Source: an uncultured Candidatus Thioglobus sp. (GTDB lineage: Bacteria; Pseudomonadota; Gammaproteobacteria; PS1; Pseudothioglobaceae). Taken from it: DNA of 37,503 nt. Below, piece by piece: positions 9,019-18,782 of this stretch; the stretch's first letter is position 1, and each line of letters begins with the position of its first letter. The stretch covers positions 1 through 37,503 of the forward strand of contig FXLX01000016.1 of NCBI GenBank assembly GCA_900180385.1, written 5' to 3'. Below the pieces are notes generated by a model. It saw only the letters and a program-made list of their open reading frames with translations, was not told where the DNA came from and made no database searches. A program made the position numbers and the translations under genes.

Positions 9019-10314
9019 TTAAGCTTTCTCAGTAATTTCAGTAAATTTTTTCTTAACTTTTTTAATTTTAGCCTTGTCTAAGATTAAGTCTTGAACCATC
9101 TTTTCAACAATCATCAACTCAACACTTGATTTTCTTGTTAAGTCTTCATTGTAATAATCAACCATTTGCTGTGCATTTTCACCATAAGATTCTGACATTT
9201 CCTTGATTCGTGCATCGATTTGCTCCATGTTGACGGTCATTTTATTGTCACTTGATACTTGGTTAATCATCAAACCTAGCTTAACACGACGCTCCGCTTC
9301 TTCATTAAAAATTGAAGCTGGCATATCAGCTGGTGCTGTTTGGCCTTGCTGTTGCATGCGCTCTTGCATTTCTTCTAACAAGTTTCGCGCTTCTGCGTCA
9401 ATACTACCTTGTGGTACATCAAATTTATTCGCTTCAGCTAAGGCATTAAATAACGCATCTTTGTTTAGCTGATCAATGCGACCATCAATTTCAGTACGCA
9501 TTTGCCCTTTCATGCTTACTAACAATGCGTCCATGTTATCTTCACCAAATTTCTTCGCAAATGCCGCGTCAAGCTTAGGCTCTTTTGGGGAGCTTACCGC
9601 TTTAATGGTAATGTTGAATTTAACTGGCTTACCTGCTAAATGTGTTGCATGGTAATCATCAGGGAAACTGACGTCAAGTTCAACTTCTTTACCAGTGGCA
9701 ACATCGGTAAGGGCTTCTTCAAAGCCAGGAATCATAGTGCCTTTGCCTAAAACTAATTTAAAGTCTTTAGCTTCGCCACCTTCAAATGTCTCGCCCTCGA
9801 TTGTGCCTACGAAATCAACTGATACTTGGTCGCCTTCTTTTGATTTGCGCTTAACTTCTTTAAATTCAATCAATTGCTCTTGCAAGCCGCTTAACGTTCT
9901 GTCTTCATCAGCCTTGGTAATATCAACTTCAATTTGATCAACCGTTAATTTAGAGAAATCAGCTAATTTAAGCTCTGGAAACACTTCAAATTCAACCGTG
10001 TATGAGAAGTTAGTTTTATCTTCTGAATCAACTTTAGCTAACGATGGACGCGCTGCTGGCGTTACTTTTACCTCTGTCAATGCGTCGACTAGTGTCTCGT
10101 TAACAATCTCGTTAACTGCGTCTGACTTGGCATTATCACCAAAACGCTTTTTAACCATCGCGATTGGAACCTTACCCTTCCTAAAACCATCAATACTCAC
10201 TTGAGATGCCATTGTCTTTAAGACTTTATTGACTTTCTCATTGTAAAGGTCAATTGATACGTCTACTGTTAATGATCTCTTTAGACCTTCTAATGTTTCT
10301 AGTGAAGTTTTCAT
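9019..10314 (-). CDS. tig: Trigger factor (ribosome-associated chaperone and prolyl isomerase)
   Basis: 431 residues, normal length for the family (E. coli 432). The N-terminal ribosome-binding domain carries the signature GFRKGKVP (43-50), which docks on ribosomal protein L23 at the exit tunnel. A FKBP-like PPIase domain follows at about 160-245 (DFVGTIEGETFEGG, IPGFEEAL), then the helical C-terminal chaperone arms. It is the first gene of the quality-control operon; a TATAAT-like box lies 38 bases upstream of the ATG. Confidence 0.97.
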   Translation of the reverse strand: MKTSLETLEGLKRSLTVDVSIDLYNEKVNKVLKTMASQVSIDGFRKGKVPIAMVKKRFGDNAKSDAVNEIVNETLVDALTEVKVTPAARPSLAKVDSEDKTNFSYTVEFEVFPELKLADFSKLTVDQIEVDITKADEDRTLSGLQEQLIEFKEVKRKSKEGDQVSVDFVGTIEGETFEGGEAKDFKLVLGKGTMIPGFEEALTDVATGKEVELDVSFPDDYHATHLAGKPVKFNITIKAVSSPKEPKLDAAFAKKFGEDNMDALLVSMKGQMRTEIDGRIDQLNKDALFNALAEANKFDVPQGSIDAEARNLLEEMQERMQQQGQTAPADMPASIFNEEAERRVKLGLMINQVSSDNKMTVNMEQIDARIKEMSESYGENAQQMVDYYNEDLTRKSSVELMIVEKMVQDLILDKAKIKKVKKKFTEITEKA

Positions 10315-10351
10315 GTATTAAATCCGTCTCGTTAGCTTATAAAAACAGACA

Positions 10352-10357
10352 ATTATA
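10352..10357 (-). promoter_or_regulatory. Probable -10 box of the tig operon
   Basis: The minus strand reads TATAAT here, 38 bases before the tig start codon. The -35 position falls in the T-rich tail of the upstream cytochrome terminator and matches consensus poorly, so promoter strength is uncertain. No heat-shock sigma-32 type element was recognised. Confidence 0.45.
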
Positions 10358-10374
10358 CCTAAATTGTAAACAAT

Positions 10375-10402
10375 AAAAAAGGCAGTAAATACTGCCTTTT
10401 TT
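10375..10402 (-). terminator. Intrinsic terminator of the cytochrome c4 gene
   Basis: Inverted repeat AAGGCAGTA / TACTGCCTT with a minimal loop, flanked by A- and T-runs. It sits 20 bases past the cytochrome c4 stop codon and just upstream of the tig promoter region. Confidence 0.87.
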
Positions 10403-10421
10403 ATGGGTTTAGCTAACTGGC

Positions 10422-11063
10422 TTAATGAAGCCCTGCAATGTACTGAGCCAATGCATCAATTTCTGTATTAGTTAAACTCTTAGTAAAGGCAATCATCATC
10501 TTGCGATTATCATTTGTTCTAGAAGTCGTTGTTGACTCTATTTGTAGGTTAATAGATACTTGGCGGAAATCCTTTAACTGTTTAGAAGTATAAGTTGCAT
10601 GCTGAGATGCTAACGCTGGAAAACCTGCAGAAGGAATGCCTGCACCCTTAGCACCATGACAAGCCATACAAGCTGTAATACCTCTAGTTCTATCGCCACC
10701 ACGGTATAGTCTTTCACCTAAAGCGATATTGGCAGTTTTGCTAGCAACACCCTGTGTCATTGCTTGCTTAGAAAAATGAGCTGATAAATTAGACATATCA
10801 TCTACTGATAAACCAGCAACAATACCCGCCATCAAACCATCTTTACGAGCACCAGATTTAAAATCTTTAAGTTGCTTGAAAAGGTAGCTTTCACCTTGAC
10901 CAGATAATTTTGGAAAAGTTGGTACCATTGAATTACCATTAACACCATGACATGCTGTGCAAGTCGCAGATAGCACCTTGCCTTTAGCTGCATCACCTGC
11001 TGCAATAGTATTTGTTGAAACAAGGGCTAATGTCGCAGTAAATATCAGTGCTAACTTATTCAT
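10422..11063 (-). CDS. Di-haem cytochrome c4-type protein, periplasmic
   Basis: 213 residues with a cleavable signal peptide (about 1-22, ending TIAA). Two covalent haem sites are visible, CTACH at 35-39 and CMACH at 132-136, each in a similar ~95-residue half with FPKLSGQ / FPALASQ and QLKDF repeats, the internal duplication typical of cytochrome c4. Candidate axial methionines are Met78 and Met189 or Met190. Cytochrome c4 carries electrons between the bc1 complex and terminal oxidases in the periplasm. It follows a mono-haem cytochrome with 90 bases between them; a hairpin with a U-tract in that gap may reduce read-through. Confidence 0.93.
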   Translation of the reverse strand: MNKLALIFTATLALVSTNTIAAGDAAKGKVLSATCTACHGVNGNSMVPTFPKLSGQGESYLFKQLKDFKSGARKDGLMAGIVAGLSVDDMSNLSAHFSKQAMTQGVASKTANIALGERLYRGGDRTRGITACMACHGAKGAGIPSAGFPALASQHATYTSKQLKDFRQVSINLQIESTTTSRTNDNRKMMIAFTKSLTNTEIDALAQYIAGLH

Positions 11064-11080
11064 AATATGTGTTTTTACAA

Positions 11081-11117
11081 AAAATAAGCCGATATTATAC
11101 GTTAATATCGGCTTATT
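11081..11117 (-). terminator. Hairpin with U-tract between the two cytochrome genes
   Basis: A perfect 15-bp stem (11083-11097 with 11103-11117, five-base loop) is followed on the minus strand by TTTTTTG, which fits an intrinsic terminator downstream of the mono-haem cytochrome. A smaller GCGTCA/TGACGC hairpin lies just before it at 11131-11146. The structure lies 18 bases before the cytochrome c4 start, so it could be a full stop or an attenuator. Confidence 0.7.
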
Positions 11118-11153
11118 GAAATTACGAAATGCGTCAAAAATGACGCGAGTAAT

Positions 11154-11444
11154 TTATTGGCCCGCTAAGTAATCTGCAATTGCTTGCTCTTGACCGGCTA
11201 CTAATGGTGCCATTGCACTCATTGTAGGGTCTTTACGTGCACCAGATTGAAAGTCTTTAAGTGCTTTCACAACATCAAGATCTGGACGCGCTGATTTTGC
11301 TAACGACGGGTAAGTTGGAATAGCTGATTTACCACCAGCACCATGACAACCTGAACAGCCTAAAGCGTCAAATGGGTTTGCTTGAACTGTAAATGAACCC
11401 ATTGCTAATGCAGCTGATGCCGCAACTAATAAAACCTTCTTCAT
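11154..11444 (-). CDS. Small mono-haem c-type cytochrome, periplasmic
   Basis: 96 residues with a signal peptide (about 1-22, ending VQA) and one haem motif, CSGCH at 30-34. The rest resembles one half of cytochrome c4 (PTYPSLAK, ALKDFQSGARKDPTM), with Met75 or Met78 as the probable sixth ligand and a GQEQAIADYLAG ending. A strong ribosome site (AAGGAGAGAG) precedes the ATG. It probably shuttles electrons in the periplasm together with the adjacent c4. The exact electron partner cannot be inferred. Confidence 0.9.
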   Translation of the reverse strand: MKKVLLVAASAALAMGSFTVQANPFDALGCSGCHGAGGKSAIPTYPSLAKSARPDLDVVKALKDFQSGARKDPTMSAMAPLVAGQEQAIADYLAGQ

Positions 11445-11506
11445 TACTCTCTCCTTATTTGGTAATAATATAAAATGGTAAATAGTTCAAATACCACTAA
11501 TTCCTG

Positions 11507-11512
11507 ATTATA
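11507..11512 (-). promoter_or_regulatory. Possible -10 box for the cytochrome genes
   Basis: The minus strand reads TATAAT here, with TTGCGC 16 bases upstream as a candidate -35; that -35 overlaps the engB start codon region. The 82-base gap must hold divergent promoters for engB and the cytochromes. Confidence 0.5.
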
Positions 11513-11526
11513 CATACTTTTTATTA

Positions 11527-12141
11527 ATGCGCAAACACTACCACCAAGCCAAATTCCTACTATCTTGCCCTTCAATTAAAGGTGCTCCAGCTGATGAGGG
11601 CTATGAAGTTATTTTTGCCGGAAGATCCAATGCCGGTAAATCAAGCTCAATTAACACACTAACTATGCAAAATAAATTAGCTAAAGTGTCTCGAACACCT
11701 GGTCGAACTCAACACTTGGTATTTTTTGAATTAGACAAAGACAGACGCCTGGTTGACTTGCCTGGCTACGGTTATGCTAGAGTGCCAGATCATGTTAAAA
11801 AACAATGGCATAAGGACATGGCTGAATACTTTGAAAAACGTGATTGCCTGCGTGGTGCAGTACTAGTTATGGATATTCGCCACCCTTTAAAGCCATTTGA
11901 TAAAATGATGCTTGAATGGTGCATCAGTATTAATTTACCGACTCAAATCATTTTGACCAAATCGGACAAACTCAAAAAAGGTGCTGCTGCCAATACCTAT
12001 CAGCAAATTAAAAAAGAAATTAAAAACCATCCTTATGTTGATGTTCAACTATTTTCTAGTCTTAAAAAAATAGGCTTAGAAGAACTTTGGACGCGTCTTG
12101 ATACTTTTTTTGGCTATATTGAACAAAAAGGCCACCCTTAA
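11527..12141 (+). CDS. engB: Ribosome biogenesis GTP-binding protein EngB (YihA/YsxC)
   Basis: TRAFAC-class GTPase of 204 residues required for late 50S subunit assembly. Motifs: G1 GRSNAGKSS (32-40), the RTPGRTQ switch I region (56-62), G3 DLPGYG (77-82), G4 TKSDK (144-148), and an SSLKK G5-like region. The N-terminal [12 protein letters not shown] is typical. The stop codon is directly followed by the ATG of the nuclease gene with no spacer, so the two are co-transcribed. Confidence 0.96.
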   Translation: MRKHYHQAKFLLSCPSIKGAPADEGYEVIFAGRSNAGKSSSINTLTMQNKLAKVSRTPGRTQHLVFFELDKDRRLVDLPGYGYARVPDHVKKQWHKDMAEYFEKRDCLRGAVLVMDIRHPLKPFDKMMLEWCISINLPTQIILTKSDKLKKGAAANTYQQIKKEIKNHPYVDVQLFSSLKKIGLEELWTRLDTFFGYIEQKGHP

Positions 12142-14610
12142 ATGCATTTAACCGCTGATCTTGCCCATATTGATGCAGCAGACATTATTGTTGTTGCTAA
12201 TAATCGTCAAGTTTTAGCCTTTAAAAAAACCTATTCTCAGCAACATCCAAACACCCAACTACCAAATATTTTTTCATGGCAACAATATCTTAAACACTAT
12301 TGGCAATCACAACAATTTCAGAACGATAAGTGCCTGATTGGTGCTATAGAACAGCGCTATTTATTAGAATCTTCACTTGAATATTTTGATCAAGTTACAC
12401 ATATTCAGTTAATCAATGAAGTGGTTAAAAATTATGATTATTGCACCAATCATTTGATTGAATTATCATCACTGTCCAATTCTAAAATCCAAATTTGTGA
12501 AGTTTTTGCTCAATGGATTAACCATTATCAACAAACCAAACAAAACCTAAACTTAGTTGATACAAATGACTTAGGTTCATTAATCCTTGGCCACCCAAAT
12601 CAGCTGCAACAACCTTATGTGTATGGTTTTAAAACCCTGACTCCATTACAACAAAAAATCTTCAATGCTTTAAACTACCAAACTATCAACTCTGAATATA
12701 GTAATGTTAGTGAGCAACGTTGCTTTGAAAACATTATTGATGAGATCAGCTCGGCAGCTATTTGGGCCAAGCAGCAAAGCCAAGAACATCCACAGCATTC
12801 AATTGTTATTGTTTGTCCGCAATTAAGCGAACTCCAGCATCAATTGATTTCTATTTTTGATCAAGCTTTTAATGATCAATTAGTTGAAACAGGGAAAAAA
12901 TCTTACAACATCTCTTTAGGGTTGGCACTATCTCAATACAACCTTGTTCAAGATTGTATTGAGTTGCTAGAGCTGTCTGATCAACTTAAGTCAAATAAGA
13001 TTAACACAACCTTGTTTACTCAAGTGATGCGCAGTGTTTATGTTAAGGGTCATCAACAAGAGCAAAGTGCTCGCCATTTATTGGCCAATCAAGCCAAAGC
13101 TTTAGCACTTGAATATTTTCAATTAGATAAGTTAGAACTTGAAAGCTGCCCGATATTACTTGAGATTATTGATCAAATTAAAACCATCCCATCAAACATT
13201 CAATCTTTAAGTAATCACTTAGCTAGCTTTAACAATATATTGAGTATATGGGGTTTTGCGGCTGATCGAGCGTTAAGCAGTAGTGAATACCAATTATTTA
13301 AAAAATATCTAAGCAGCACACTGAAACTAAATCAGCTTTCGCTACATCATGCTAAGTGCAGTTCAGGCACTGCTCGCCACAAATTGACAGAAATTACCAA
13401 TCAAGTTGTTTTTCAAGCACAAGCAAGCAAAACCAATGTTCAAATTATTGGCTCGCTTGAAGCTGAAGGCTTACGTTTTGATCAGGCCTGGGTAATGGGT
13501 ATGACGCATGACTTCTTACCTGCAAAATTAAACACGCCGCGCTTTATCAGTAGCAACATTGCCATTCAACATCATATTCCTTATAGTAGCTACGAGCTGG
13601 TTCAGTCTGATGCGCAAAATACACTAAACAACCTGAGCTCTTTGGCTGATAGCGTTATTTTCTCCTATGCAAAATCGCATTTTGAATCTGAACAATTACC
13701 CTCACCTTTACTTGATTTTCCAGAGAAATCCATCAATCAAGTTGGTATGCAAACCACACCGATTGCCACTAAATTTATTGGTGATGAAGTCACTATTGAG
13801 TTTAAAGCGGCTGAGGTTAAATCTGGCGTTAGCTTGCTAAAAGACCAAATGGCTTGTGCCTTTAAAGGCTTTGCACATCGACTCAATATCGAGCACTATG
13901 ATGAGCCACATATTGGTTTAGATAGGCGCGAACAAGGCAATATAATTCATACCGCTTTGCAATATATTTATGAAGAAGTTGATTCAAAATCAAGCTTGGC
14001 AGCACTTGATCAAACAGAACTTGCAAGCTTAATCAGTCGAAAGATTTTCTCTGCACTCAAGCGTTATGAAGACTCTGGTTTTAAAAATATTGAAAAAATT
14101 CGATTAGAAAGCTTGCTACTCAAATTTATTGAAACTGACAAACTCAGAGAAGATTTTCGCGTACTTGCAACTGAACGCAGTGTGCAAGTTGATATTGCTG
14201 GATTGAGCTTTAACACTCGGCTTGATCGTCTTGATCAAATGGACAATGGCGATCAAATTGTCTTTGATTATAAAACTGGCAATACTTCAATTGCAAAATG
14301 GTGTGGACAAGCAATTACCGAGCCTCAACTACCCATTTACAGCATTACCAATAACGCCCAAGGTGCTGCATTTATTGAGCTTAATTCTAGCTCGGTTAGC
14401 TTCAAGGGGCTGTCGAAAGATCCAGATTCACTACCTAAACAATCTTCTTATAAGGGTAAATGTCAACAATGGGATGAGCAACTAGCCACCTGGAAAACAA
14501 AGCTAGATCAAGCTAGTGAAGATTTTCAATCAGGTCAAGCACAGGTTTTGCCAAATAAAACTGCTTGCGATTATTGTGAATTTGACTTATTGTGCCGTAT
14601 TCAGCGATAA
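12142..14610 (+). CDS. AddB-like PD-(D/E)XK nuclease (probable DNA repair protein)
   Basis: 822 residues. The C-terminal third is a RecB-type nuclease: LDRLDQMD followed by FDYKTG with Asp709 and Lys711. Four cysteines at 572, 809, 812 and 818 (one distant Cys, then Cys-x2-Cys-x5-Cys) match the iron-sulfur clasp of AddB/Cas4-type nucleases. The N-terminal region resembles an AddB helicase-like fold, but no Walker A (GxxxxGKS/T) is visible, so it is probably not an active helicase. This architecture corresponds to the family annotated 'probable DNA repair protein' in many beta/gammaproteobacteria. It is coupled directly to engB and converges with cca, overlapping it by 24 bases. No AddA or RecB/C partner is seen in the window. 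Confidence 0.85.
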   Translation: MHLTADLAHIDAADIIVVANNRQVLAFKKTYSQQHPNTQLPNIFSWQQYLKHYWQSQQFQNDKCLIGAIEQRYLLESSLEYFDQVTHIQLINEVVKNYDYCTNHLIELSSLSNSKIQICEVFAQWINHYQQTKQNLNLVDTNDLGSLILGHPNQLQQPYVYGFKTLTPLQQKIFNALNYQTINSEYSNVSEQRCFENIIDEISSAAIWAKQQSQEHPQHSIVIVCPQLSELQHQLISIFDQAFNDQLVETGKKSYNISLGLALSQYNLVQDCIELLELSDQLKSNKINTTLFTQVMRSVYVKGHQQEQSARHLLANQAKALALEYFQLDKLELESCPILLEIIDQIKTIPSNIQSLSNHLASFNNILSIWGFAADRALSSSEYQLFKKYLSSTLKLNQLSLHHAKCSSGTARHKLTEITNQVVFQAQASKTNVQIIGSLEAEGLRFDQAWVMGMTHDFLPAKLNTPRFISSNIAIQHHIPYSSYELVQSDAQNTLNNLSSLADSVIFSYAKSHFESEQLPSPLLDFPEKSINQVGMQTTPIATKFIGDEVTIEFKAAEVKSGVSLLKDQMACAFKGFAHRLNIEHYDEPHIGLDRREQGNIIHTALQYIYEEVDSKSSLAALDQTELASLISRKIFSALKRYEDSGFKNIEKIRLESLLLKFIETDKLREDFRVLATERSVQVDIAGLSFNTRLDRLDQMDNGDQIVFDYKTGNTSIAKWCGQAITEPQLPIYSITNNAQGAAFIELNSSSVSFKGLSKDPDSLPKQSSYKGKCQQWDEQLATWKTKLDQASEDFQSGQAQVLPNKTACDYCEFDLLCRIQR

Positions 14611-15681
14611 TTCGATAATTGATTTTTTCTCATTAACAATTGCCTCAGCAATATTGGTTTTATCTAACGAGGCAATATCAATAGCGCCTAATAAATTTTT
14701 AAGTTTATTAATACCAGTAAGATCTAGCGATAATAATTGATAGACTTTGAGTAAATCTTCAAATCGATTCTTGCGTCTAAGTGCATCAGTCTTGGCGAAA
14801 AATTCATAGATTGAATCTGCTGTTTGAGCGTTGAATGATTTAACAAATCCATAAAACTGCGCACTCAGTTTTGCCAACTGTTCATATTGTTTCGGACATT
14901 TTAATCGCTGACACAGTTGGCCAATATCATTCACTTGTTCATTAATCAGCCAAATACAAAATTTAAGATGCGCTTGACGGGTATTCAAATCATCTAAAAA
15001 CTCAAACTTATTATTATGACTTTGATGACTCTGTGTTGATAACGGCGCAAATACACGATCATAAGCATTACAAGCCGATAACACTTTAAAAAATGCTGAC
15101 GGCGTTGCGTAACTTAATGATTTTTCTAATTCTTTAAAAACACGCTCAGAGGTTAGTGCATCCACCTCACCAGAAGACACCATGTCTTTCATTAGCTTAT
15201 GTGTTGTATGCGCCACTTTAAATCCAAATGATTTGAAGCGTGCAGCAAATCTCGCTACGCGCAATACACGCACAGGATCTTCACTAAAAGCAGTCGATAC
15301 ATGTCTTAATAAGCCTTGATTTAAATCTTCTTGACCATTAAACGGATCGAACAACTCATCATTGTTACGGATATCTTGAGCGATGGCATTGATAGTTAAA
15401 TCACGTCGAGACAAATCTTGCTCAAGCGTTACCTCACTCGAAGTATCAAACTCAAAACCCTTATAGCCTTTACCAATTTTTCTCTCGAGTCGGGCAAGTG
15501 CGTATTCTTCTTGTGTGCCGGGATGCAAGAAAACTGGAAATTCCTTACCTACCTGACGATAGCCTAAATCTAGCATTTCATCAGGCGACGAGCCGACGAC
15601 CACCCAGTCTTTCTCAGTATTGTCATTGGCAATGTTTAATAAACGGTCACGAACTGCGCCGCCGACTAAATAAACTTTCAT
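14587..15681 (-). CDS. cca: CCA tRNA nucleotidyltransferase
   Basis: Adds or repairs the 3' CCA end of tRNAs. From the ATG at 15681 the protein is 364 residues and begins [12 protein letters not shown], exactly like gammaproteobacterial Cca. The frame is open to 15720 but those 13 extra codons have no family match and overlap promoter-like sequence. Class II polymerase-beta motifs are GGAVRD (7-12), EKDWVVVG with catalytic acidic residues, and SRRDLTINA; a [15 protein letters not shown] block follows. The C-terminal HD phosphohydrolase domain of E. coli Cca is not recognisable, and the protein is shorter than the 412-residue E. coli enzyme. It converges on the nuclease gene and is divergent from msrB. 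Confidence 0.93.
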   Translation of the reverse strand: MKVYLVGGAVRDRLLNIANDNTEKDWVVVGSSPDEMLDLGYRQVGKEFPVFLHPGTQEEYALARLERKIGKGYKGFEFDTSSEVTLEQDLSRRDLTINAIAQDIRNNDELFDPFNGQEDLNQGLLRHVSTAFSEDPVRVLRVARFAARFKSFGFKVAHTTHKLMKDMVSSGEVDALTSERVFKELEKSLSYATPSAFFKVLSACNAYDRVFAPLSTQSHQSHNNKFEFLDDLNTRQAHLKFCIWLINEQVNDIGQLCQRLKCPKQYEQLAKLSAQFYGFVKSFNAQTADSIYEFFAKTDALRRKNRFEDLLKVYQLLSLDLTGINKLKNLLGAIDIASLDKTNIAEAIVNEKKSIIELSLNTAQ

Positions 15682-15722
15682 ACTTGTAGGAAGAATTTTA
15701 TTAATTCTCATATAATACACGA

Positions 15723-16091
15723 ATGGATTTATCTAAATTAACACCAGAACAGTTTAAAGTTACGCAGCAATGTGGCACCGAAGCACCATTTACTGGTAAA
15801 TATGTTGATCATCATGAAAATGGAGATTACATTTGCGTTTGTTGCGATCAAATACTGTTTGCCTCAAATACAAAATTTGACTCTGGCACCGGATGGCCCG
15901 GTTTTTATGACATCGCCCAATCTGATAGTGTTAGCCTAATCGCTGACAATACCCACGGCATGACACGTGTTGAAGTGAGATGCAACAATTGTGACGCTCA
16001 TCTTGGTCATGTATTTACAGATGGACTGGCACCAACCAGGCAACGCTACTGTATTAATTCGGCCTCGTTAGGCTTTAACCCAAACTCATAA
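15723..16091 (+). CDS. msrB: Peptide-methionine (R)-S-oxide reductase MsrB
   Basis: Repairs oxidised methionine (R-sulfoxide) in proteins. The 122 residues carry the catalytic cysteine at 110 in [11 protein letters not shown], the structural zinc pairs Cys38/Cys41 and Cys87/Cys90, and the GTGWPGF signature (55-61). No signal peptide is present, so it acts in the cytoplasm. Length is typical for a stand-alone MsrB; no MsrA domain is fused. Its stop overlaps the mpl ATG by one base. Confidence 0.96.
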   Translation: MDLSKLTPEQFKVTQQCGTEAPFTGKYVDHHENGDYICVCCDQILFASNTKFDSGTGWPGFYDIAQSDSVSLIADNTHGMTRVEVRCNNCDAHLGHVFTDGLAPTRQRYCINSASLGFNPNS

Positions 16092-17407
16092 TGCATATTC
16101 ATATCCTTGGTATTGCTGGCACCTTCATGGGTTCACTCGCATTGATCGCCAAACAACTTGGCCATACAGTTACTGGCCAAGATCAAGGCGTATATCCACC
16201 AATGAGTACCCAACTTGATCAGCAAAACATTAATTACACTCATGGCTATGATGTTACTAGTATGCCAGAAGCTGATATATTTATCATTGGTAACGCCCTA
16301 TCTCGTGGCAATGAATGTGTTGAAGAAATTCTAACCAAACAATATACCTACACTTCTGGTGCGCAATGGCTAAGTGAAAATGTACTGCGCAATAAATGGG
16401 TGTTAGCCATTTCAGGTACTCATGGAAAAACCACCACAGCAAGCATGCTTGCGCATATTTTAGAAGTCTCTGGCTACAATCCGAGCTTTCTTATTGGTGG
16501 TGTGGTTGAAGATTTTGGCGTTTCATCACGTTTAACTGATTCAAACTTTTTTGTGATTGAGGCAGATGAATACGACACTGCATTTTTTGATAAACGCTCA
16601 AAGTTTGTACATTATTACCCAAAAACTTTGGTGATTAACAATTTAGAATTTGATCATGCTGATATTTTTGACAGCCTTAAAGATATTCAAAAGCAATTTC
16701 ATCACTTGCTTCGCACCGTGCCGAGTGATGGGCTCATTCTCTACCCTAAAAACACAACTAATGTTGATGAGGTGTTAGCCATGGGCACTTATTCAATGAT
16801 ACGGGCCTTGCCCGTATCATCTTTACATACGACTGATACAGGTAGTCAATTTAATGTTAGAGGTGTCACAGTCAATTGGCATTTGCTTGGTGAACACAAT
16901 ATGCAAAATGGTTTAAGTGCCATTTATGCCGCACATCATGTTGGTGTGCCTTTTGATATGGCCTGTGAAGCGCTTAACATTTTCAAAGGTATCAAACGTC
17001 GCCTAGAGGTTAAATATCAAACGGATAATATTACTCTGTATGATGACTTTGCCCATCACCCCACTGCGATCAAAACCACCTTGCAAGGCTTGCGTGCAAA
17101 AGTGGGGGATGAAAAAATTATTGCCATTTTAGAGTTGCGCTCCAATACTATGAAATCTGGCATTCACCAGCAAACCTTAGTTGATGCATTGGGTGAAGCA
17201 GATCAGTTGTTAATCCTAAAGCCTGAAAACCAAGACTGGGATATAACCACTTTATTTGATGACAACACCTTGTTTACTAGTGTTGATGAAATTGTTAGTC
17301 AATTAGTCAAAATTAAAACAGGCCATTTTGTGGTGATGTCAAATGGTGGTTTTGATGATATATTCAATAAATTAATTAACCAATTAAACTCTGGAGACTC
17401 CAAGTGA
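16091..17407 (+). CDS. mpl: UDP-MurNAc:L-Ala-gamma-D-Glu-meso-DAP ligase Mpl
   Basis: Murein-peptide ligase of 438 residues that attaches recycled tripeptide to UDP-MurNAc in peptidoglycan recycling. The N-terminal nucleotide-binding signature GIAGTFMGS (7-15), P-loop GTHGKTTTAS (109-118), EADEYDTAFFDKRSKF, and DDFAHHPTAIK motifs are diagnostic of Mpl as opposed to MurC. Slightly shorter than E. coli Mpl (457). It overlaps msrB by one base and ubiX by four (GTGA). Confidence 0.96.
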   Translation: MHIHILGIAGTFMGSLALIAKQLGHTVTGQDQGVYPPMSTQLDQQNINYTHGYDVTSMPEADIFIIGNALSRGNECVEEILTKQYTYTSGAQWLSENVLRNKWVLAISGTHGKTTTASMLAHILEVSGYNPSFLIGGVVEDFGVSSRLTDSNFFVIEADEYDTAFFDKRSKFVHYYPKTLVINNLEFDHADIFDSLKDIQKQFHHLLRTVPSDGLILYPKNTTNVDEVLAMGTYSMIRALPVSSLHTTDTGSQFNVRGVTVNWHLLGEHNMQNGLSAIYAAHHVGVPFDMACEALNIFKGIKRRLEVKYQTDNITLYDDFAHHPTAIKTTLQGLRAKVGDEKIIAILELRSNTMKSGIHQQTLVDALGEADQLLILKPENQDWDITTLFDDNTLFTSVDEIVSQLVKIKTGHFVVMSNGGFDDIFNKLINQLNSGDSK

Positions 17408-18003
17408 AACCAATTGCAATTGCCTTAACCGGTGCCTCAGGCATGCCTTATGCGCTTAGCCTGCTTAAAGAGCTGATTAAAACTCAAGAGCTTATTTATG
17501 TAATGATCTCAACCGCGGCTAATACTGTTATTGCTATGGAAACAGATTTAAACCTAGGTAGTGACACTGCTTCAGTTGAGAGTAATTTGAGTAAATATCT
17601 GGGTGCAAAAGACGAGCAAATTAAGGTTTTTTCAAAAAACCAATGGACTGCACCAGTCGCCTCAGGCTCCAACCCACCACGTGCGATGGTAGTGTGCCCC
17701 TGCACCATGAGTACACTTTCTGCTATTGTTAATGGCCATGGAGATAACCTCATGCACCGCGCTGCTGATGTGGTCATTAAAGAGCAAAAGAAGCTTATTC
17801 TAGTACCAAGAGAAACGCCCTATTCAGCGATTCATTTAGAGAATATGCTCAAACTCTCACGCCTCGGCGTGGTGATACTAGATGCCAATCCGGCGTTTTA
17901 TCAAAACCCAAAAAGCGTGCAAGATTTAGTTAATTTTGTCGTAGCTAGAATTCTAGATCATCTAGAAGTTAAACATGGCTTGTTACCACCTTGGCAAGGT
18001 TAA
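17404..18003 (+). CDS. ubiX: Flavin prenyltransferase UbiX
   Basis: Makes the prenylated FMN cofactor used by the UbiD decarboxylase in ubiquinone synthesis. 199 residues starting with GTG, the start being fixed by the four-base GTGA overlap with the mpl stop. Motifs: GASGMPYAL (10-18), APVASGS, VVCPCTMSTLSAI and LVPRETPYSAIHLENM. Its last four bases overlap the convergent TSUP gene. ubiD is not in the window. Confidence 0.96.
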   Translation: MKPIAIALTGASGMPYALSLLKELIKTQELIYVMISTAANTVIAMETDLNLGSDTASVESNLSKYLGAKDEQIKVFSKNQWTAPVASGSNPPRAMVVCPCTMSTLSAIVNGHGDNLMHRAADVVIKEQKKLILVPRETPYSAIHLENMLKLSRLGVVILDANPAFYQNPKSVQDLVNFVVARILDHLEVKHGLLPPWQG

Positions 18004-18782
18004 AAGCTTAAAACACTCACGCCCAATAGTGCTAGAAATATTGCAAAGAATTTTTTGAGTTTTTTGCCGTCAACACTGTGCGCAACCTTGGCGCCAAGCG
18101 GTGCAAATAGCACACTCGTCGCTACAATACTAATTAGTGCTTGAGTATGGATAAATCCCAAGCCTCTGGCAGTATTTTCAACATTCCAGCCAGCAACTAC
18201 AAAGCCCAACGCGCCAGCAACAGCAATTGGCATACCAACAGCAGCTGAGGTGGCGATGGCATTTTTTATATCAACCTTGTTATAGGTTAAAAACGGCGTA
18301 GTCATGGTACCGCCACCAATACCAACAACAGCTGAAACTAAACCAATAATATAGCCTGTTATTCGCCATACCCATTTTTTCAAGCTATCTACATGGGCAG
18401 AACTGCTAAATCCAAAATACATAATAGCTGCAACAATAAACTCAAAAAATGCAAAGAATAGGCGCATAAAATCAAAGCTCATCAACTTAGTCAGTAGCGC
18501 TCCACTGAATGCACCAAGCAAAATTGTAGGCATGAGTTTTTTAAAATTGTGCCAATGGATCGCGCCGTGCTGATGATGCGCCCAAACACTAGAGATCGAG
18601 GTAAATACAATCGCCGCTAAAGCTGTACCTACTGCTGTGTGCATAAGAATAGCTTGATCGACACTACCAGCGAGTAAATATAACAACACCGGTACCATAA
18701 TTAACCCACCACCAACACCCAAAAGTCCGGCTATAAAACCAGAAAAAACACCGAGCAATAAGAAAGGTGCTATTTCAACCAA
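18000..18782 (-). CDS. TSUP-family (TauE/SafE) membrane permease
   Basis: 260 residues, almost entirely hydrophobic, with the two-fold repeat of the family: GVFSGFIAGLLGVGGGLIMV near 12-31 and SAVVGIGGGTMTTPFL in the second half. Members export or import sulfite, sulfoacetate or other small organic anions, or have unknown substrates. In a putative sulfur oxidiser a sulfite-related role would be natural, but nothing in the sequence fixes the substrate. Its 5' end overlaps the upstream hydrolase gene by 13 bases, indicating co-translation. Confidence 0.9.
   Translation of the reverse strand: MVEIAPFLLLGVFSGFIAGLLGVGGGLIMVPVLLYLLAGSVDQAILMHTAVGTALAAIVFTSISSVWAHHQHGAIHWHNFKKLMPTILLGAFSGALLTKLMSFDFMRLFFAFFEFIVAAIMYFGFSSSAHVDSLKKWVWRITGYIIGLVSAVVGIGGGTMTTPFLTYNKVDIKNAIATSAAVGMPIAVAGALGFVVAGWNVENTARGLGFIHTQALISIVATSVLFAPLGAKVAHSVDGKKLKKFFAIFLALLGVSVLSF

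Noticed and set aside
15682..15720. Longer N-terminus for cca
   Set aside because: Family proteins begin at MKVYLVGG; the extra codons overlap the divergent promoter region with msrB.
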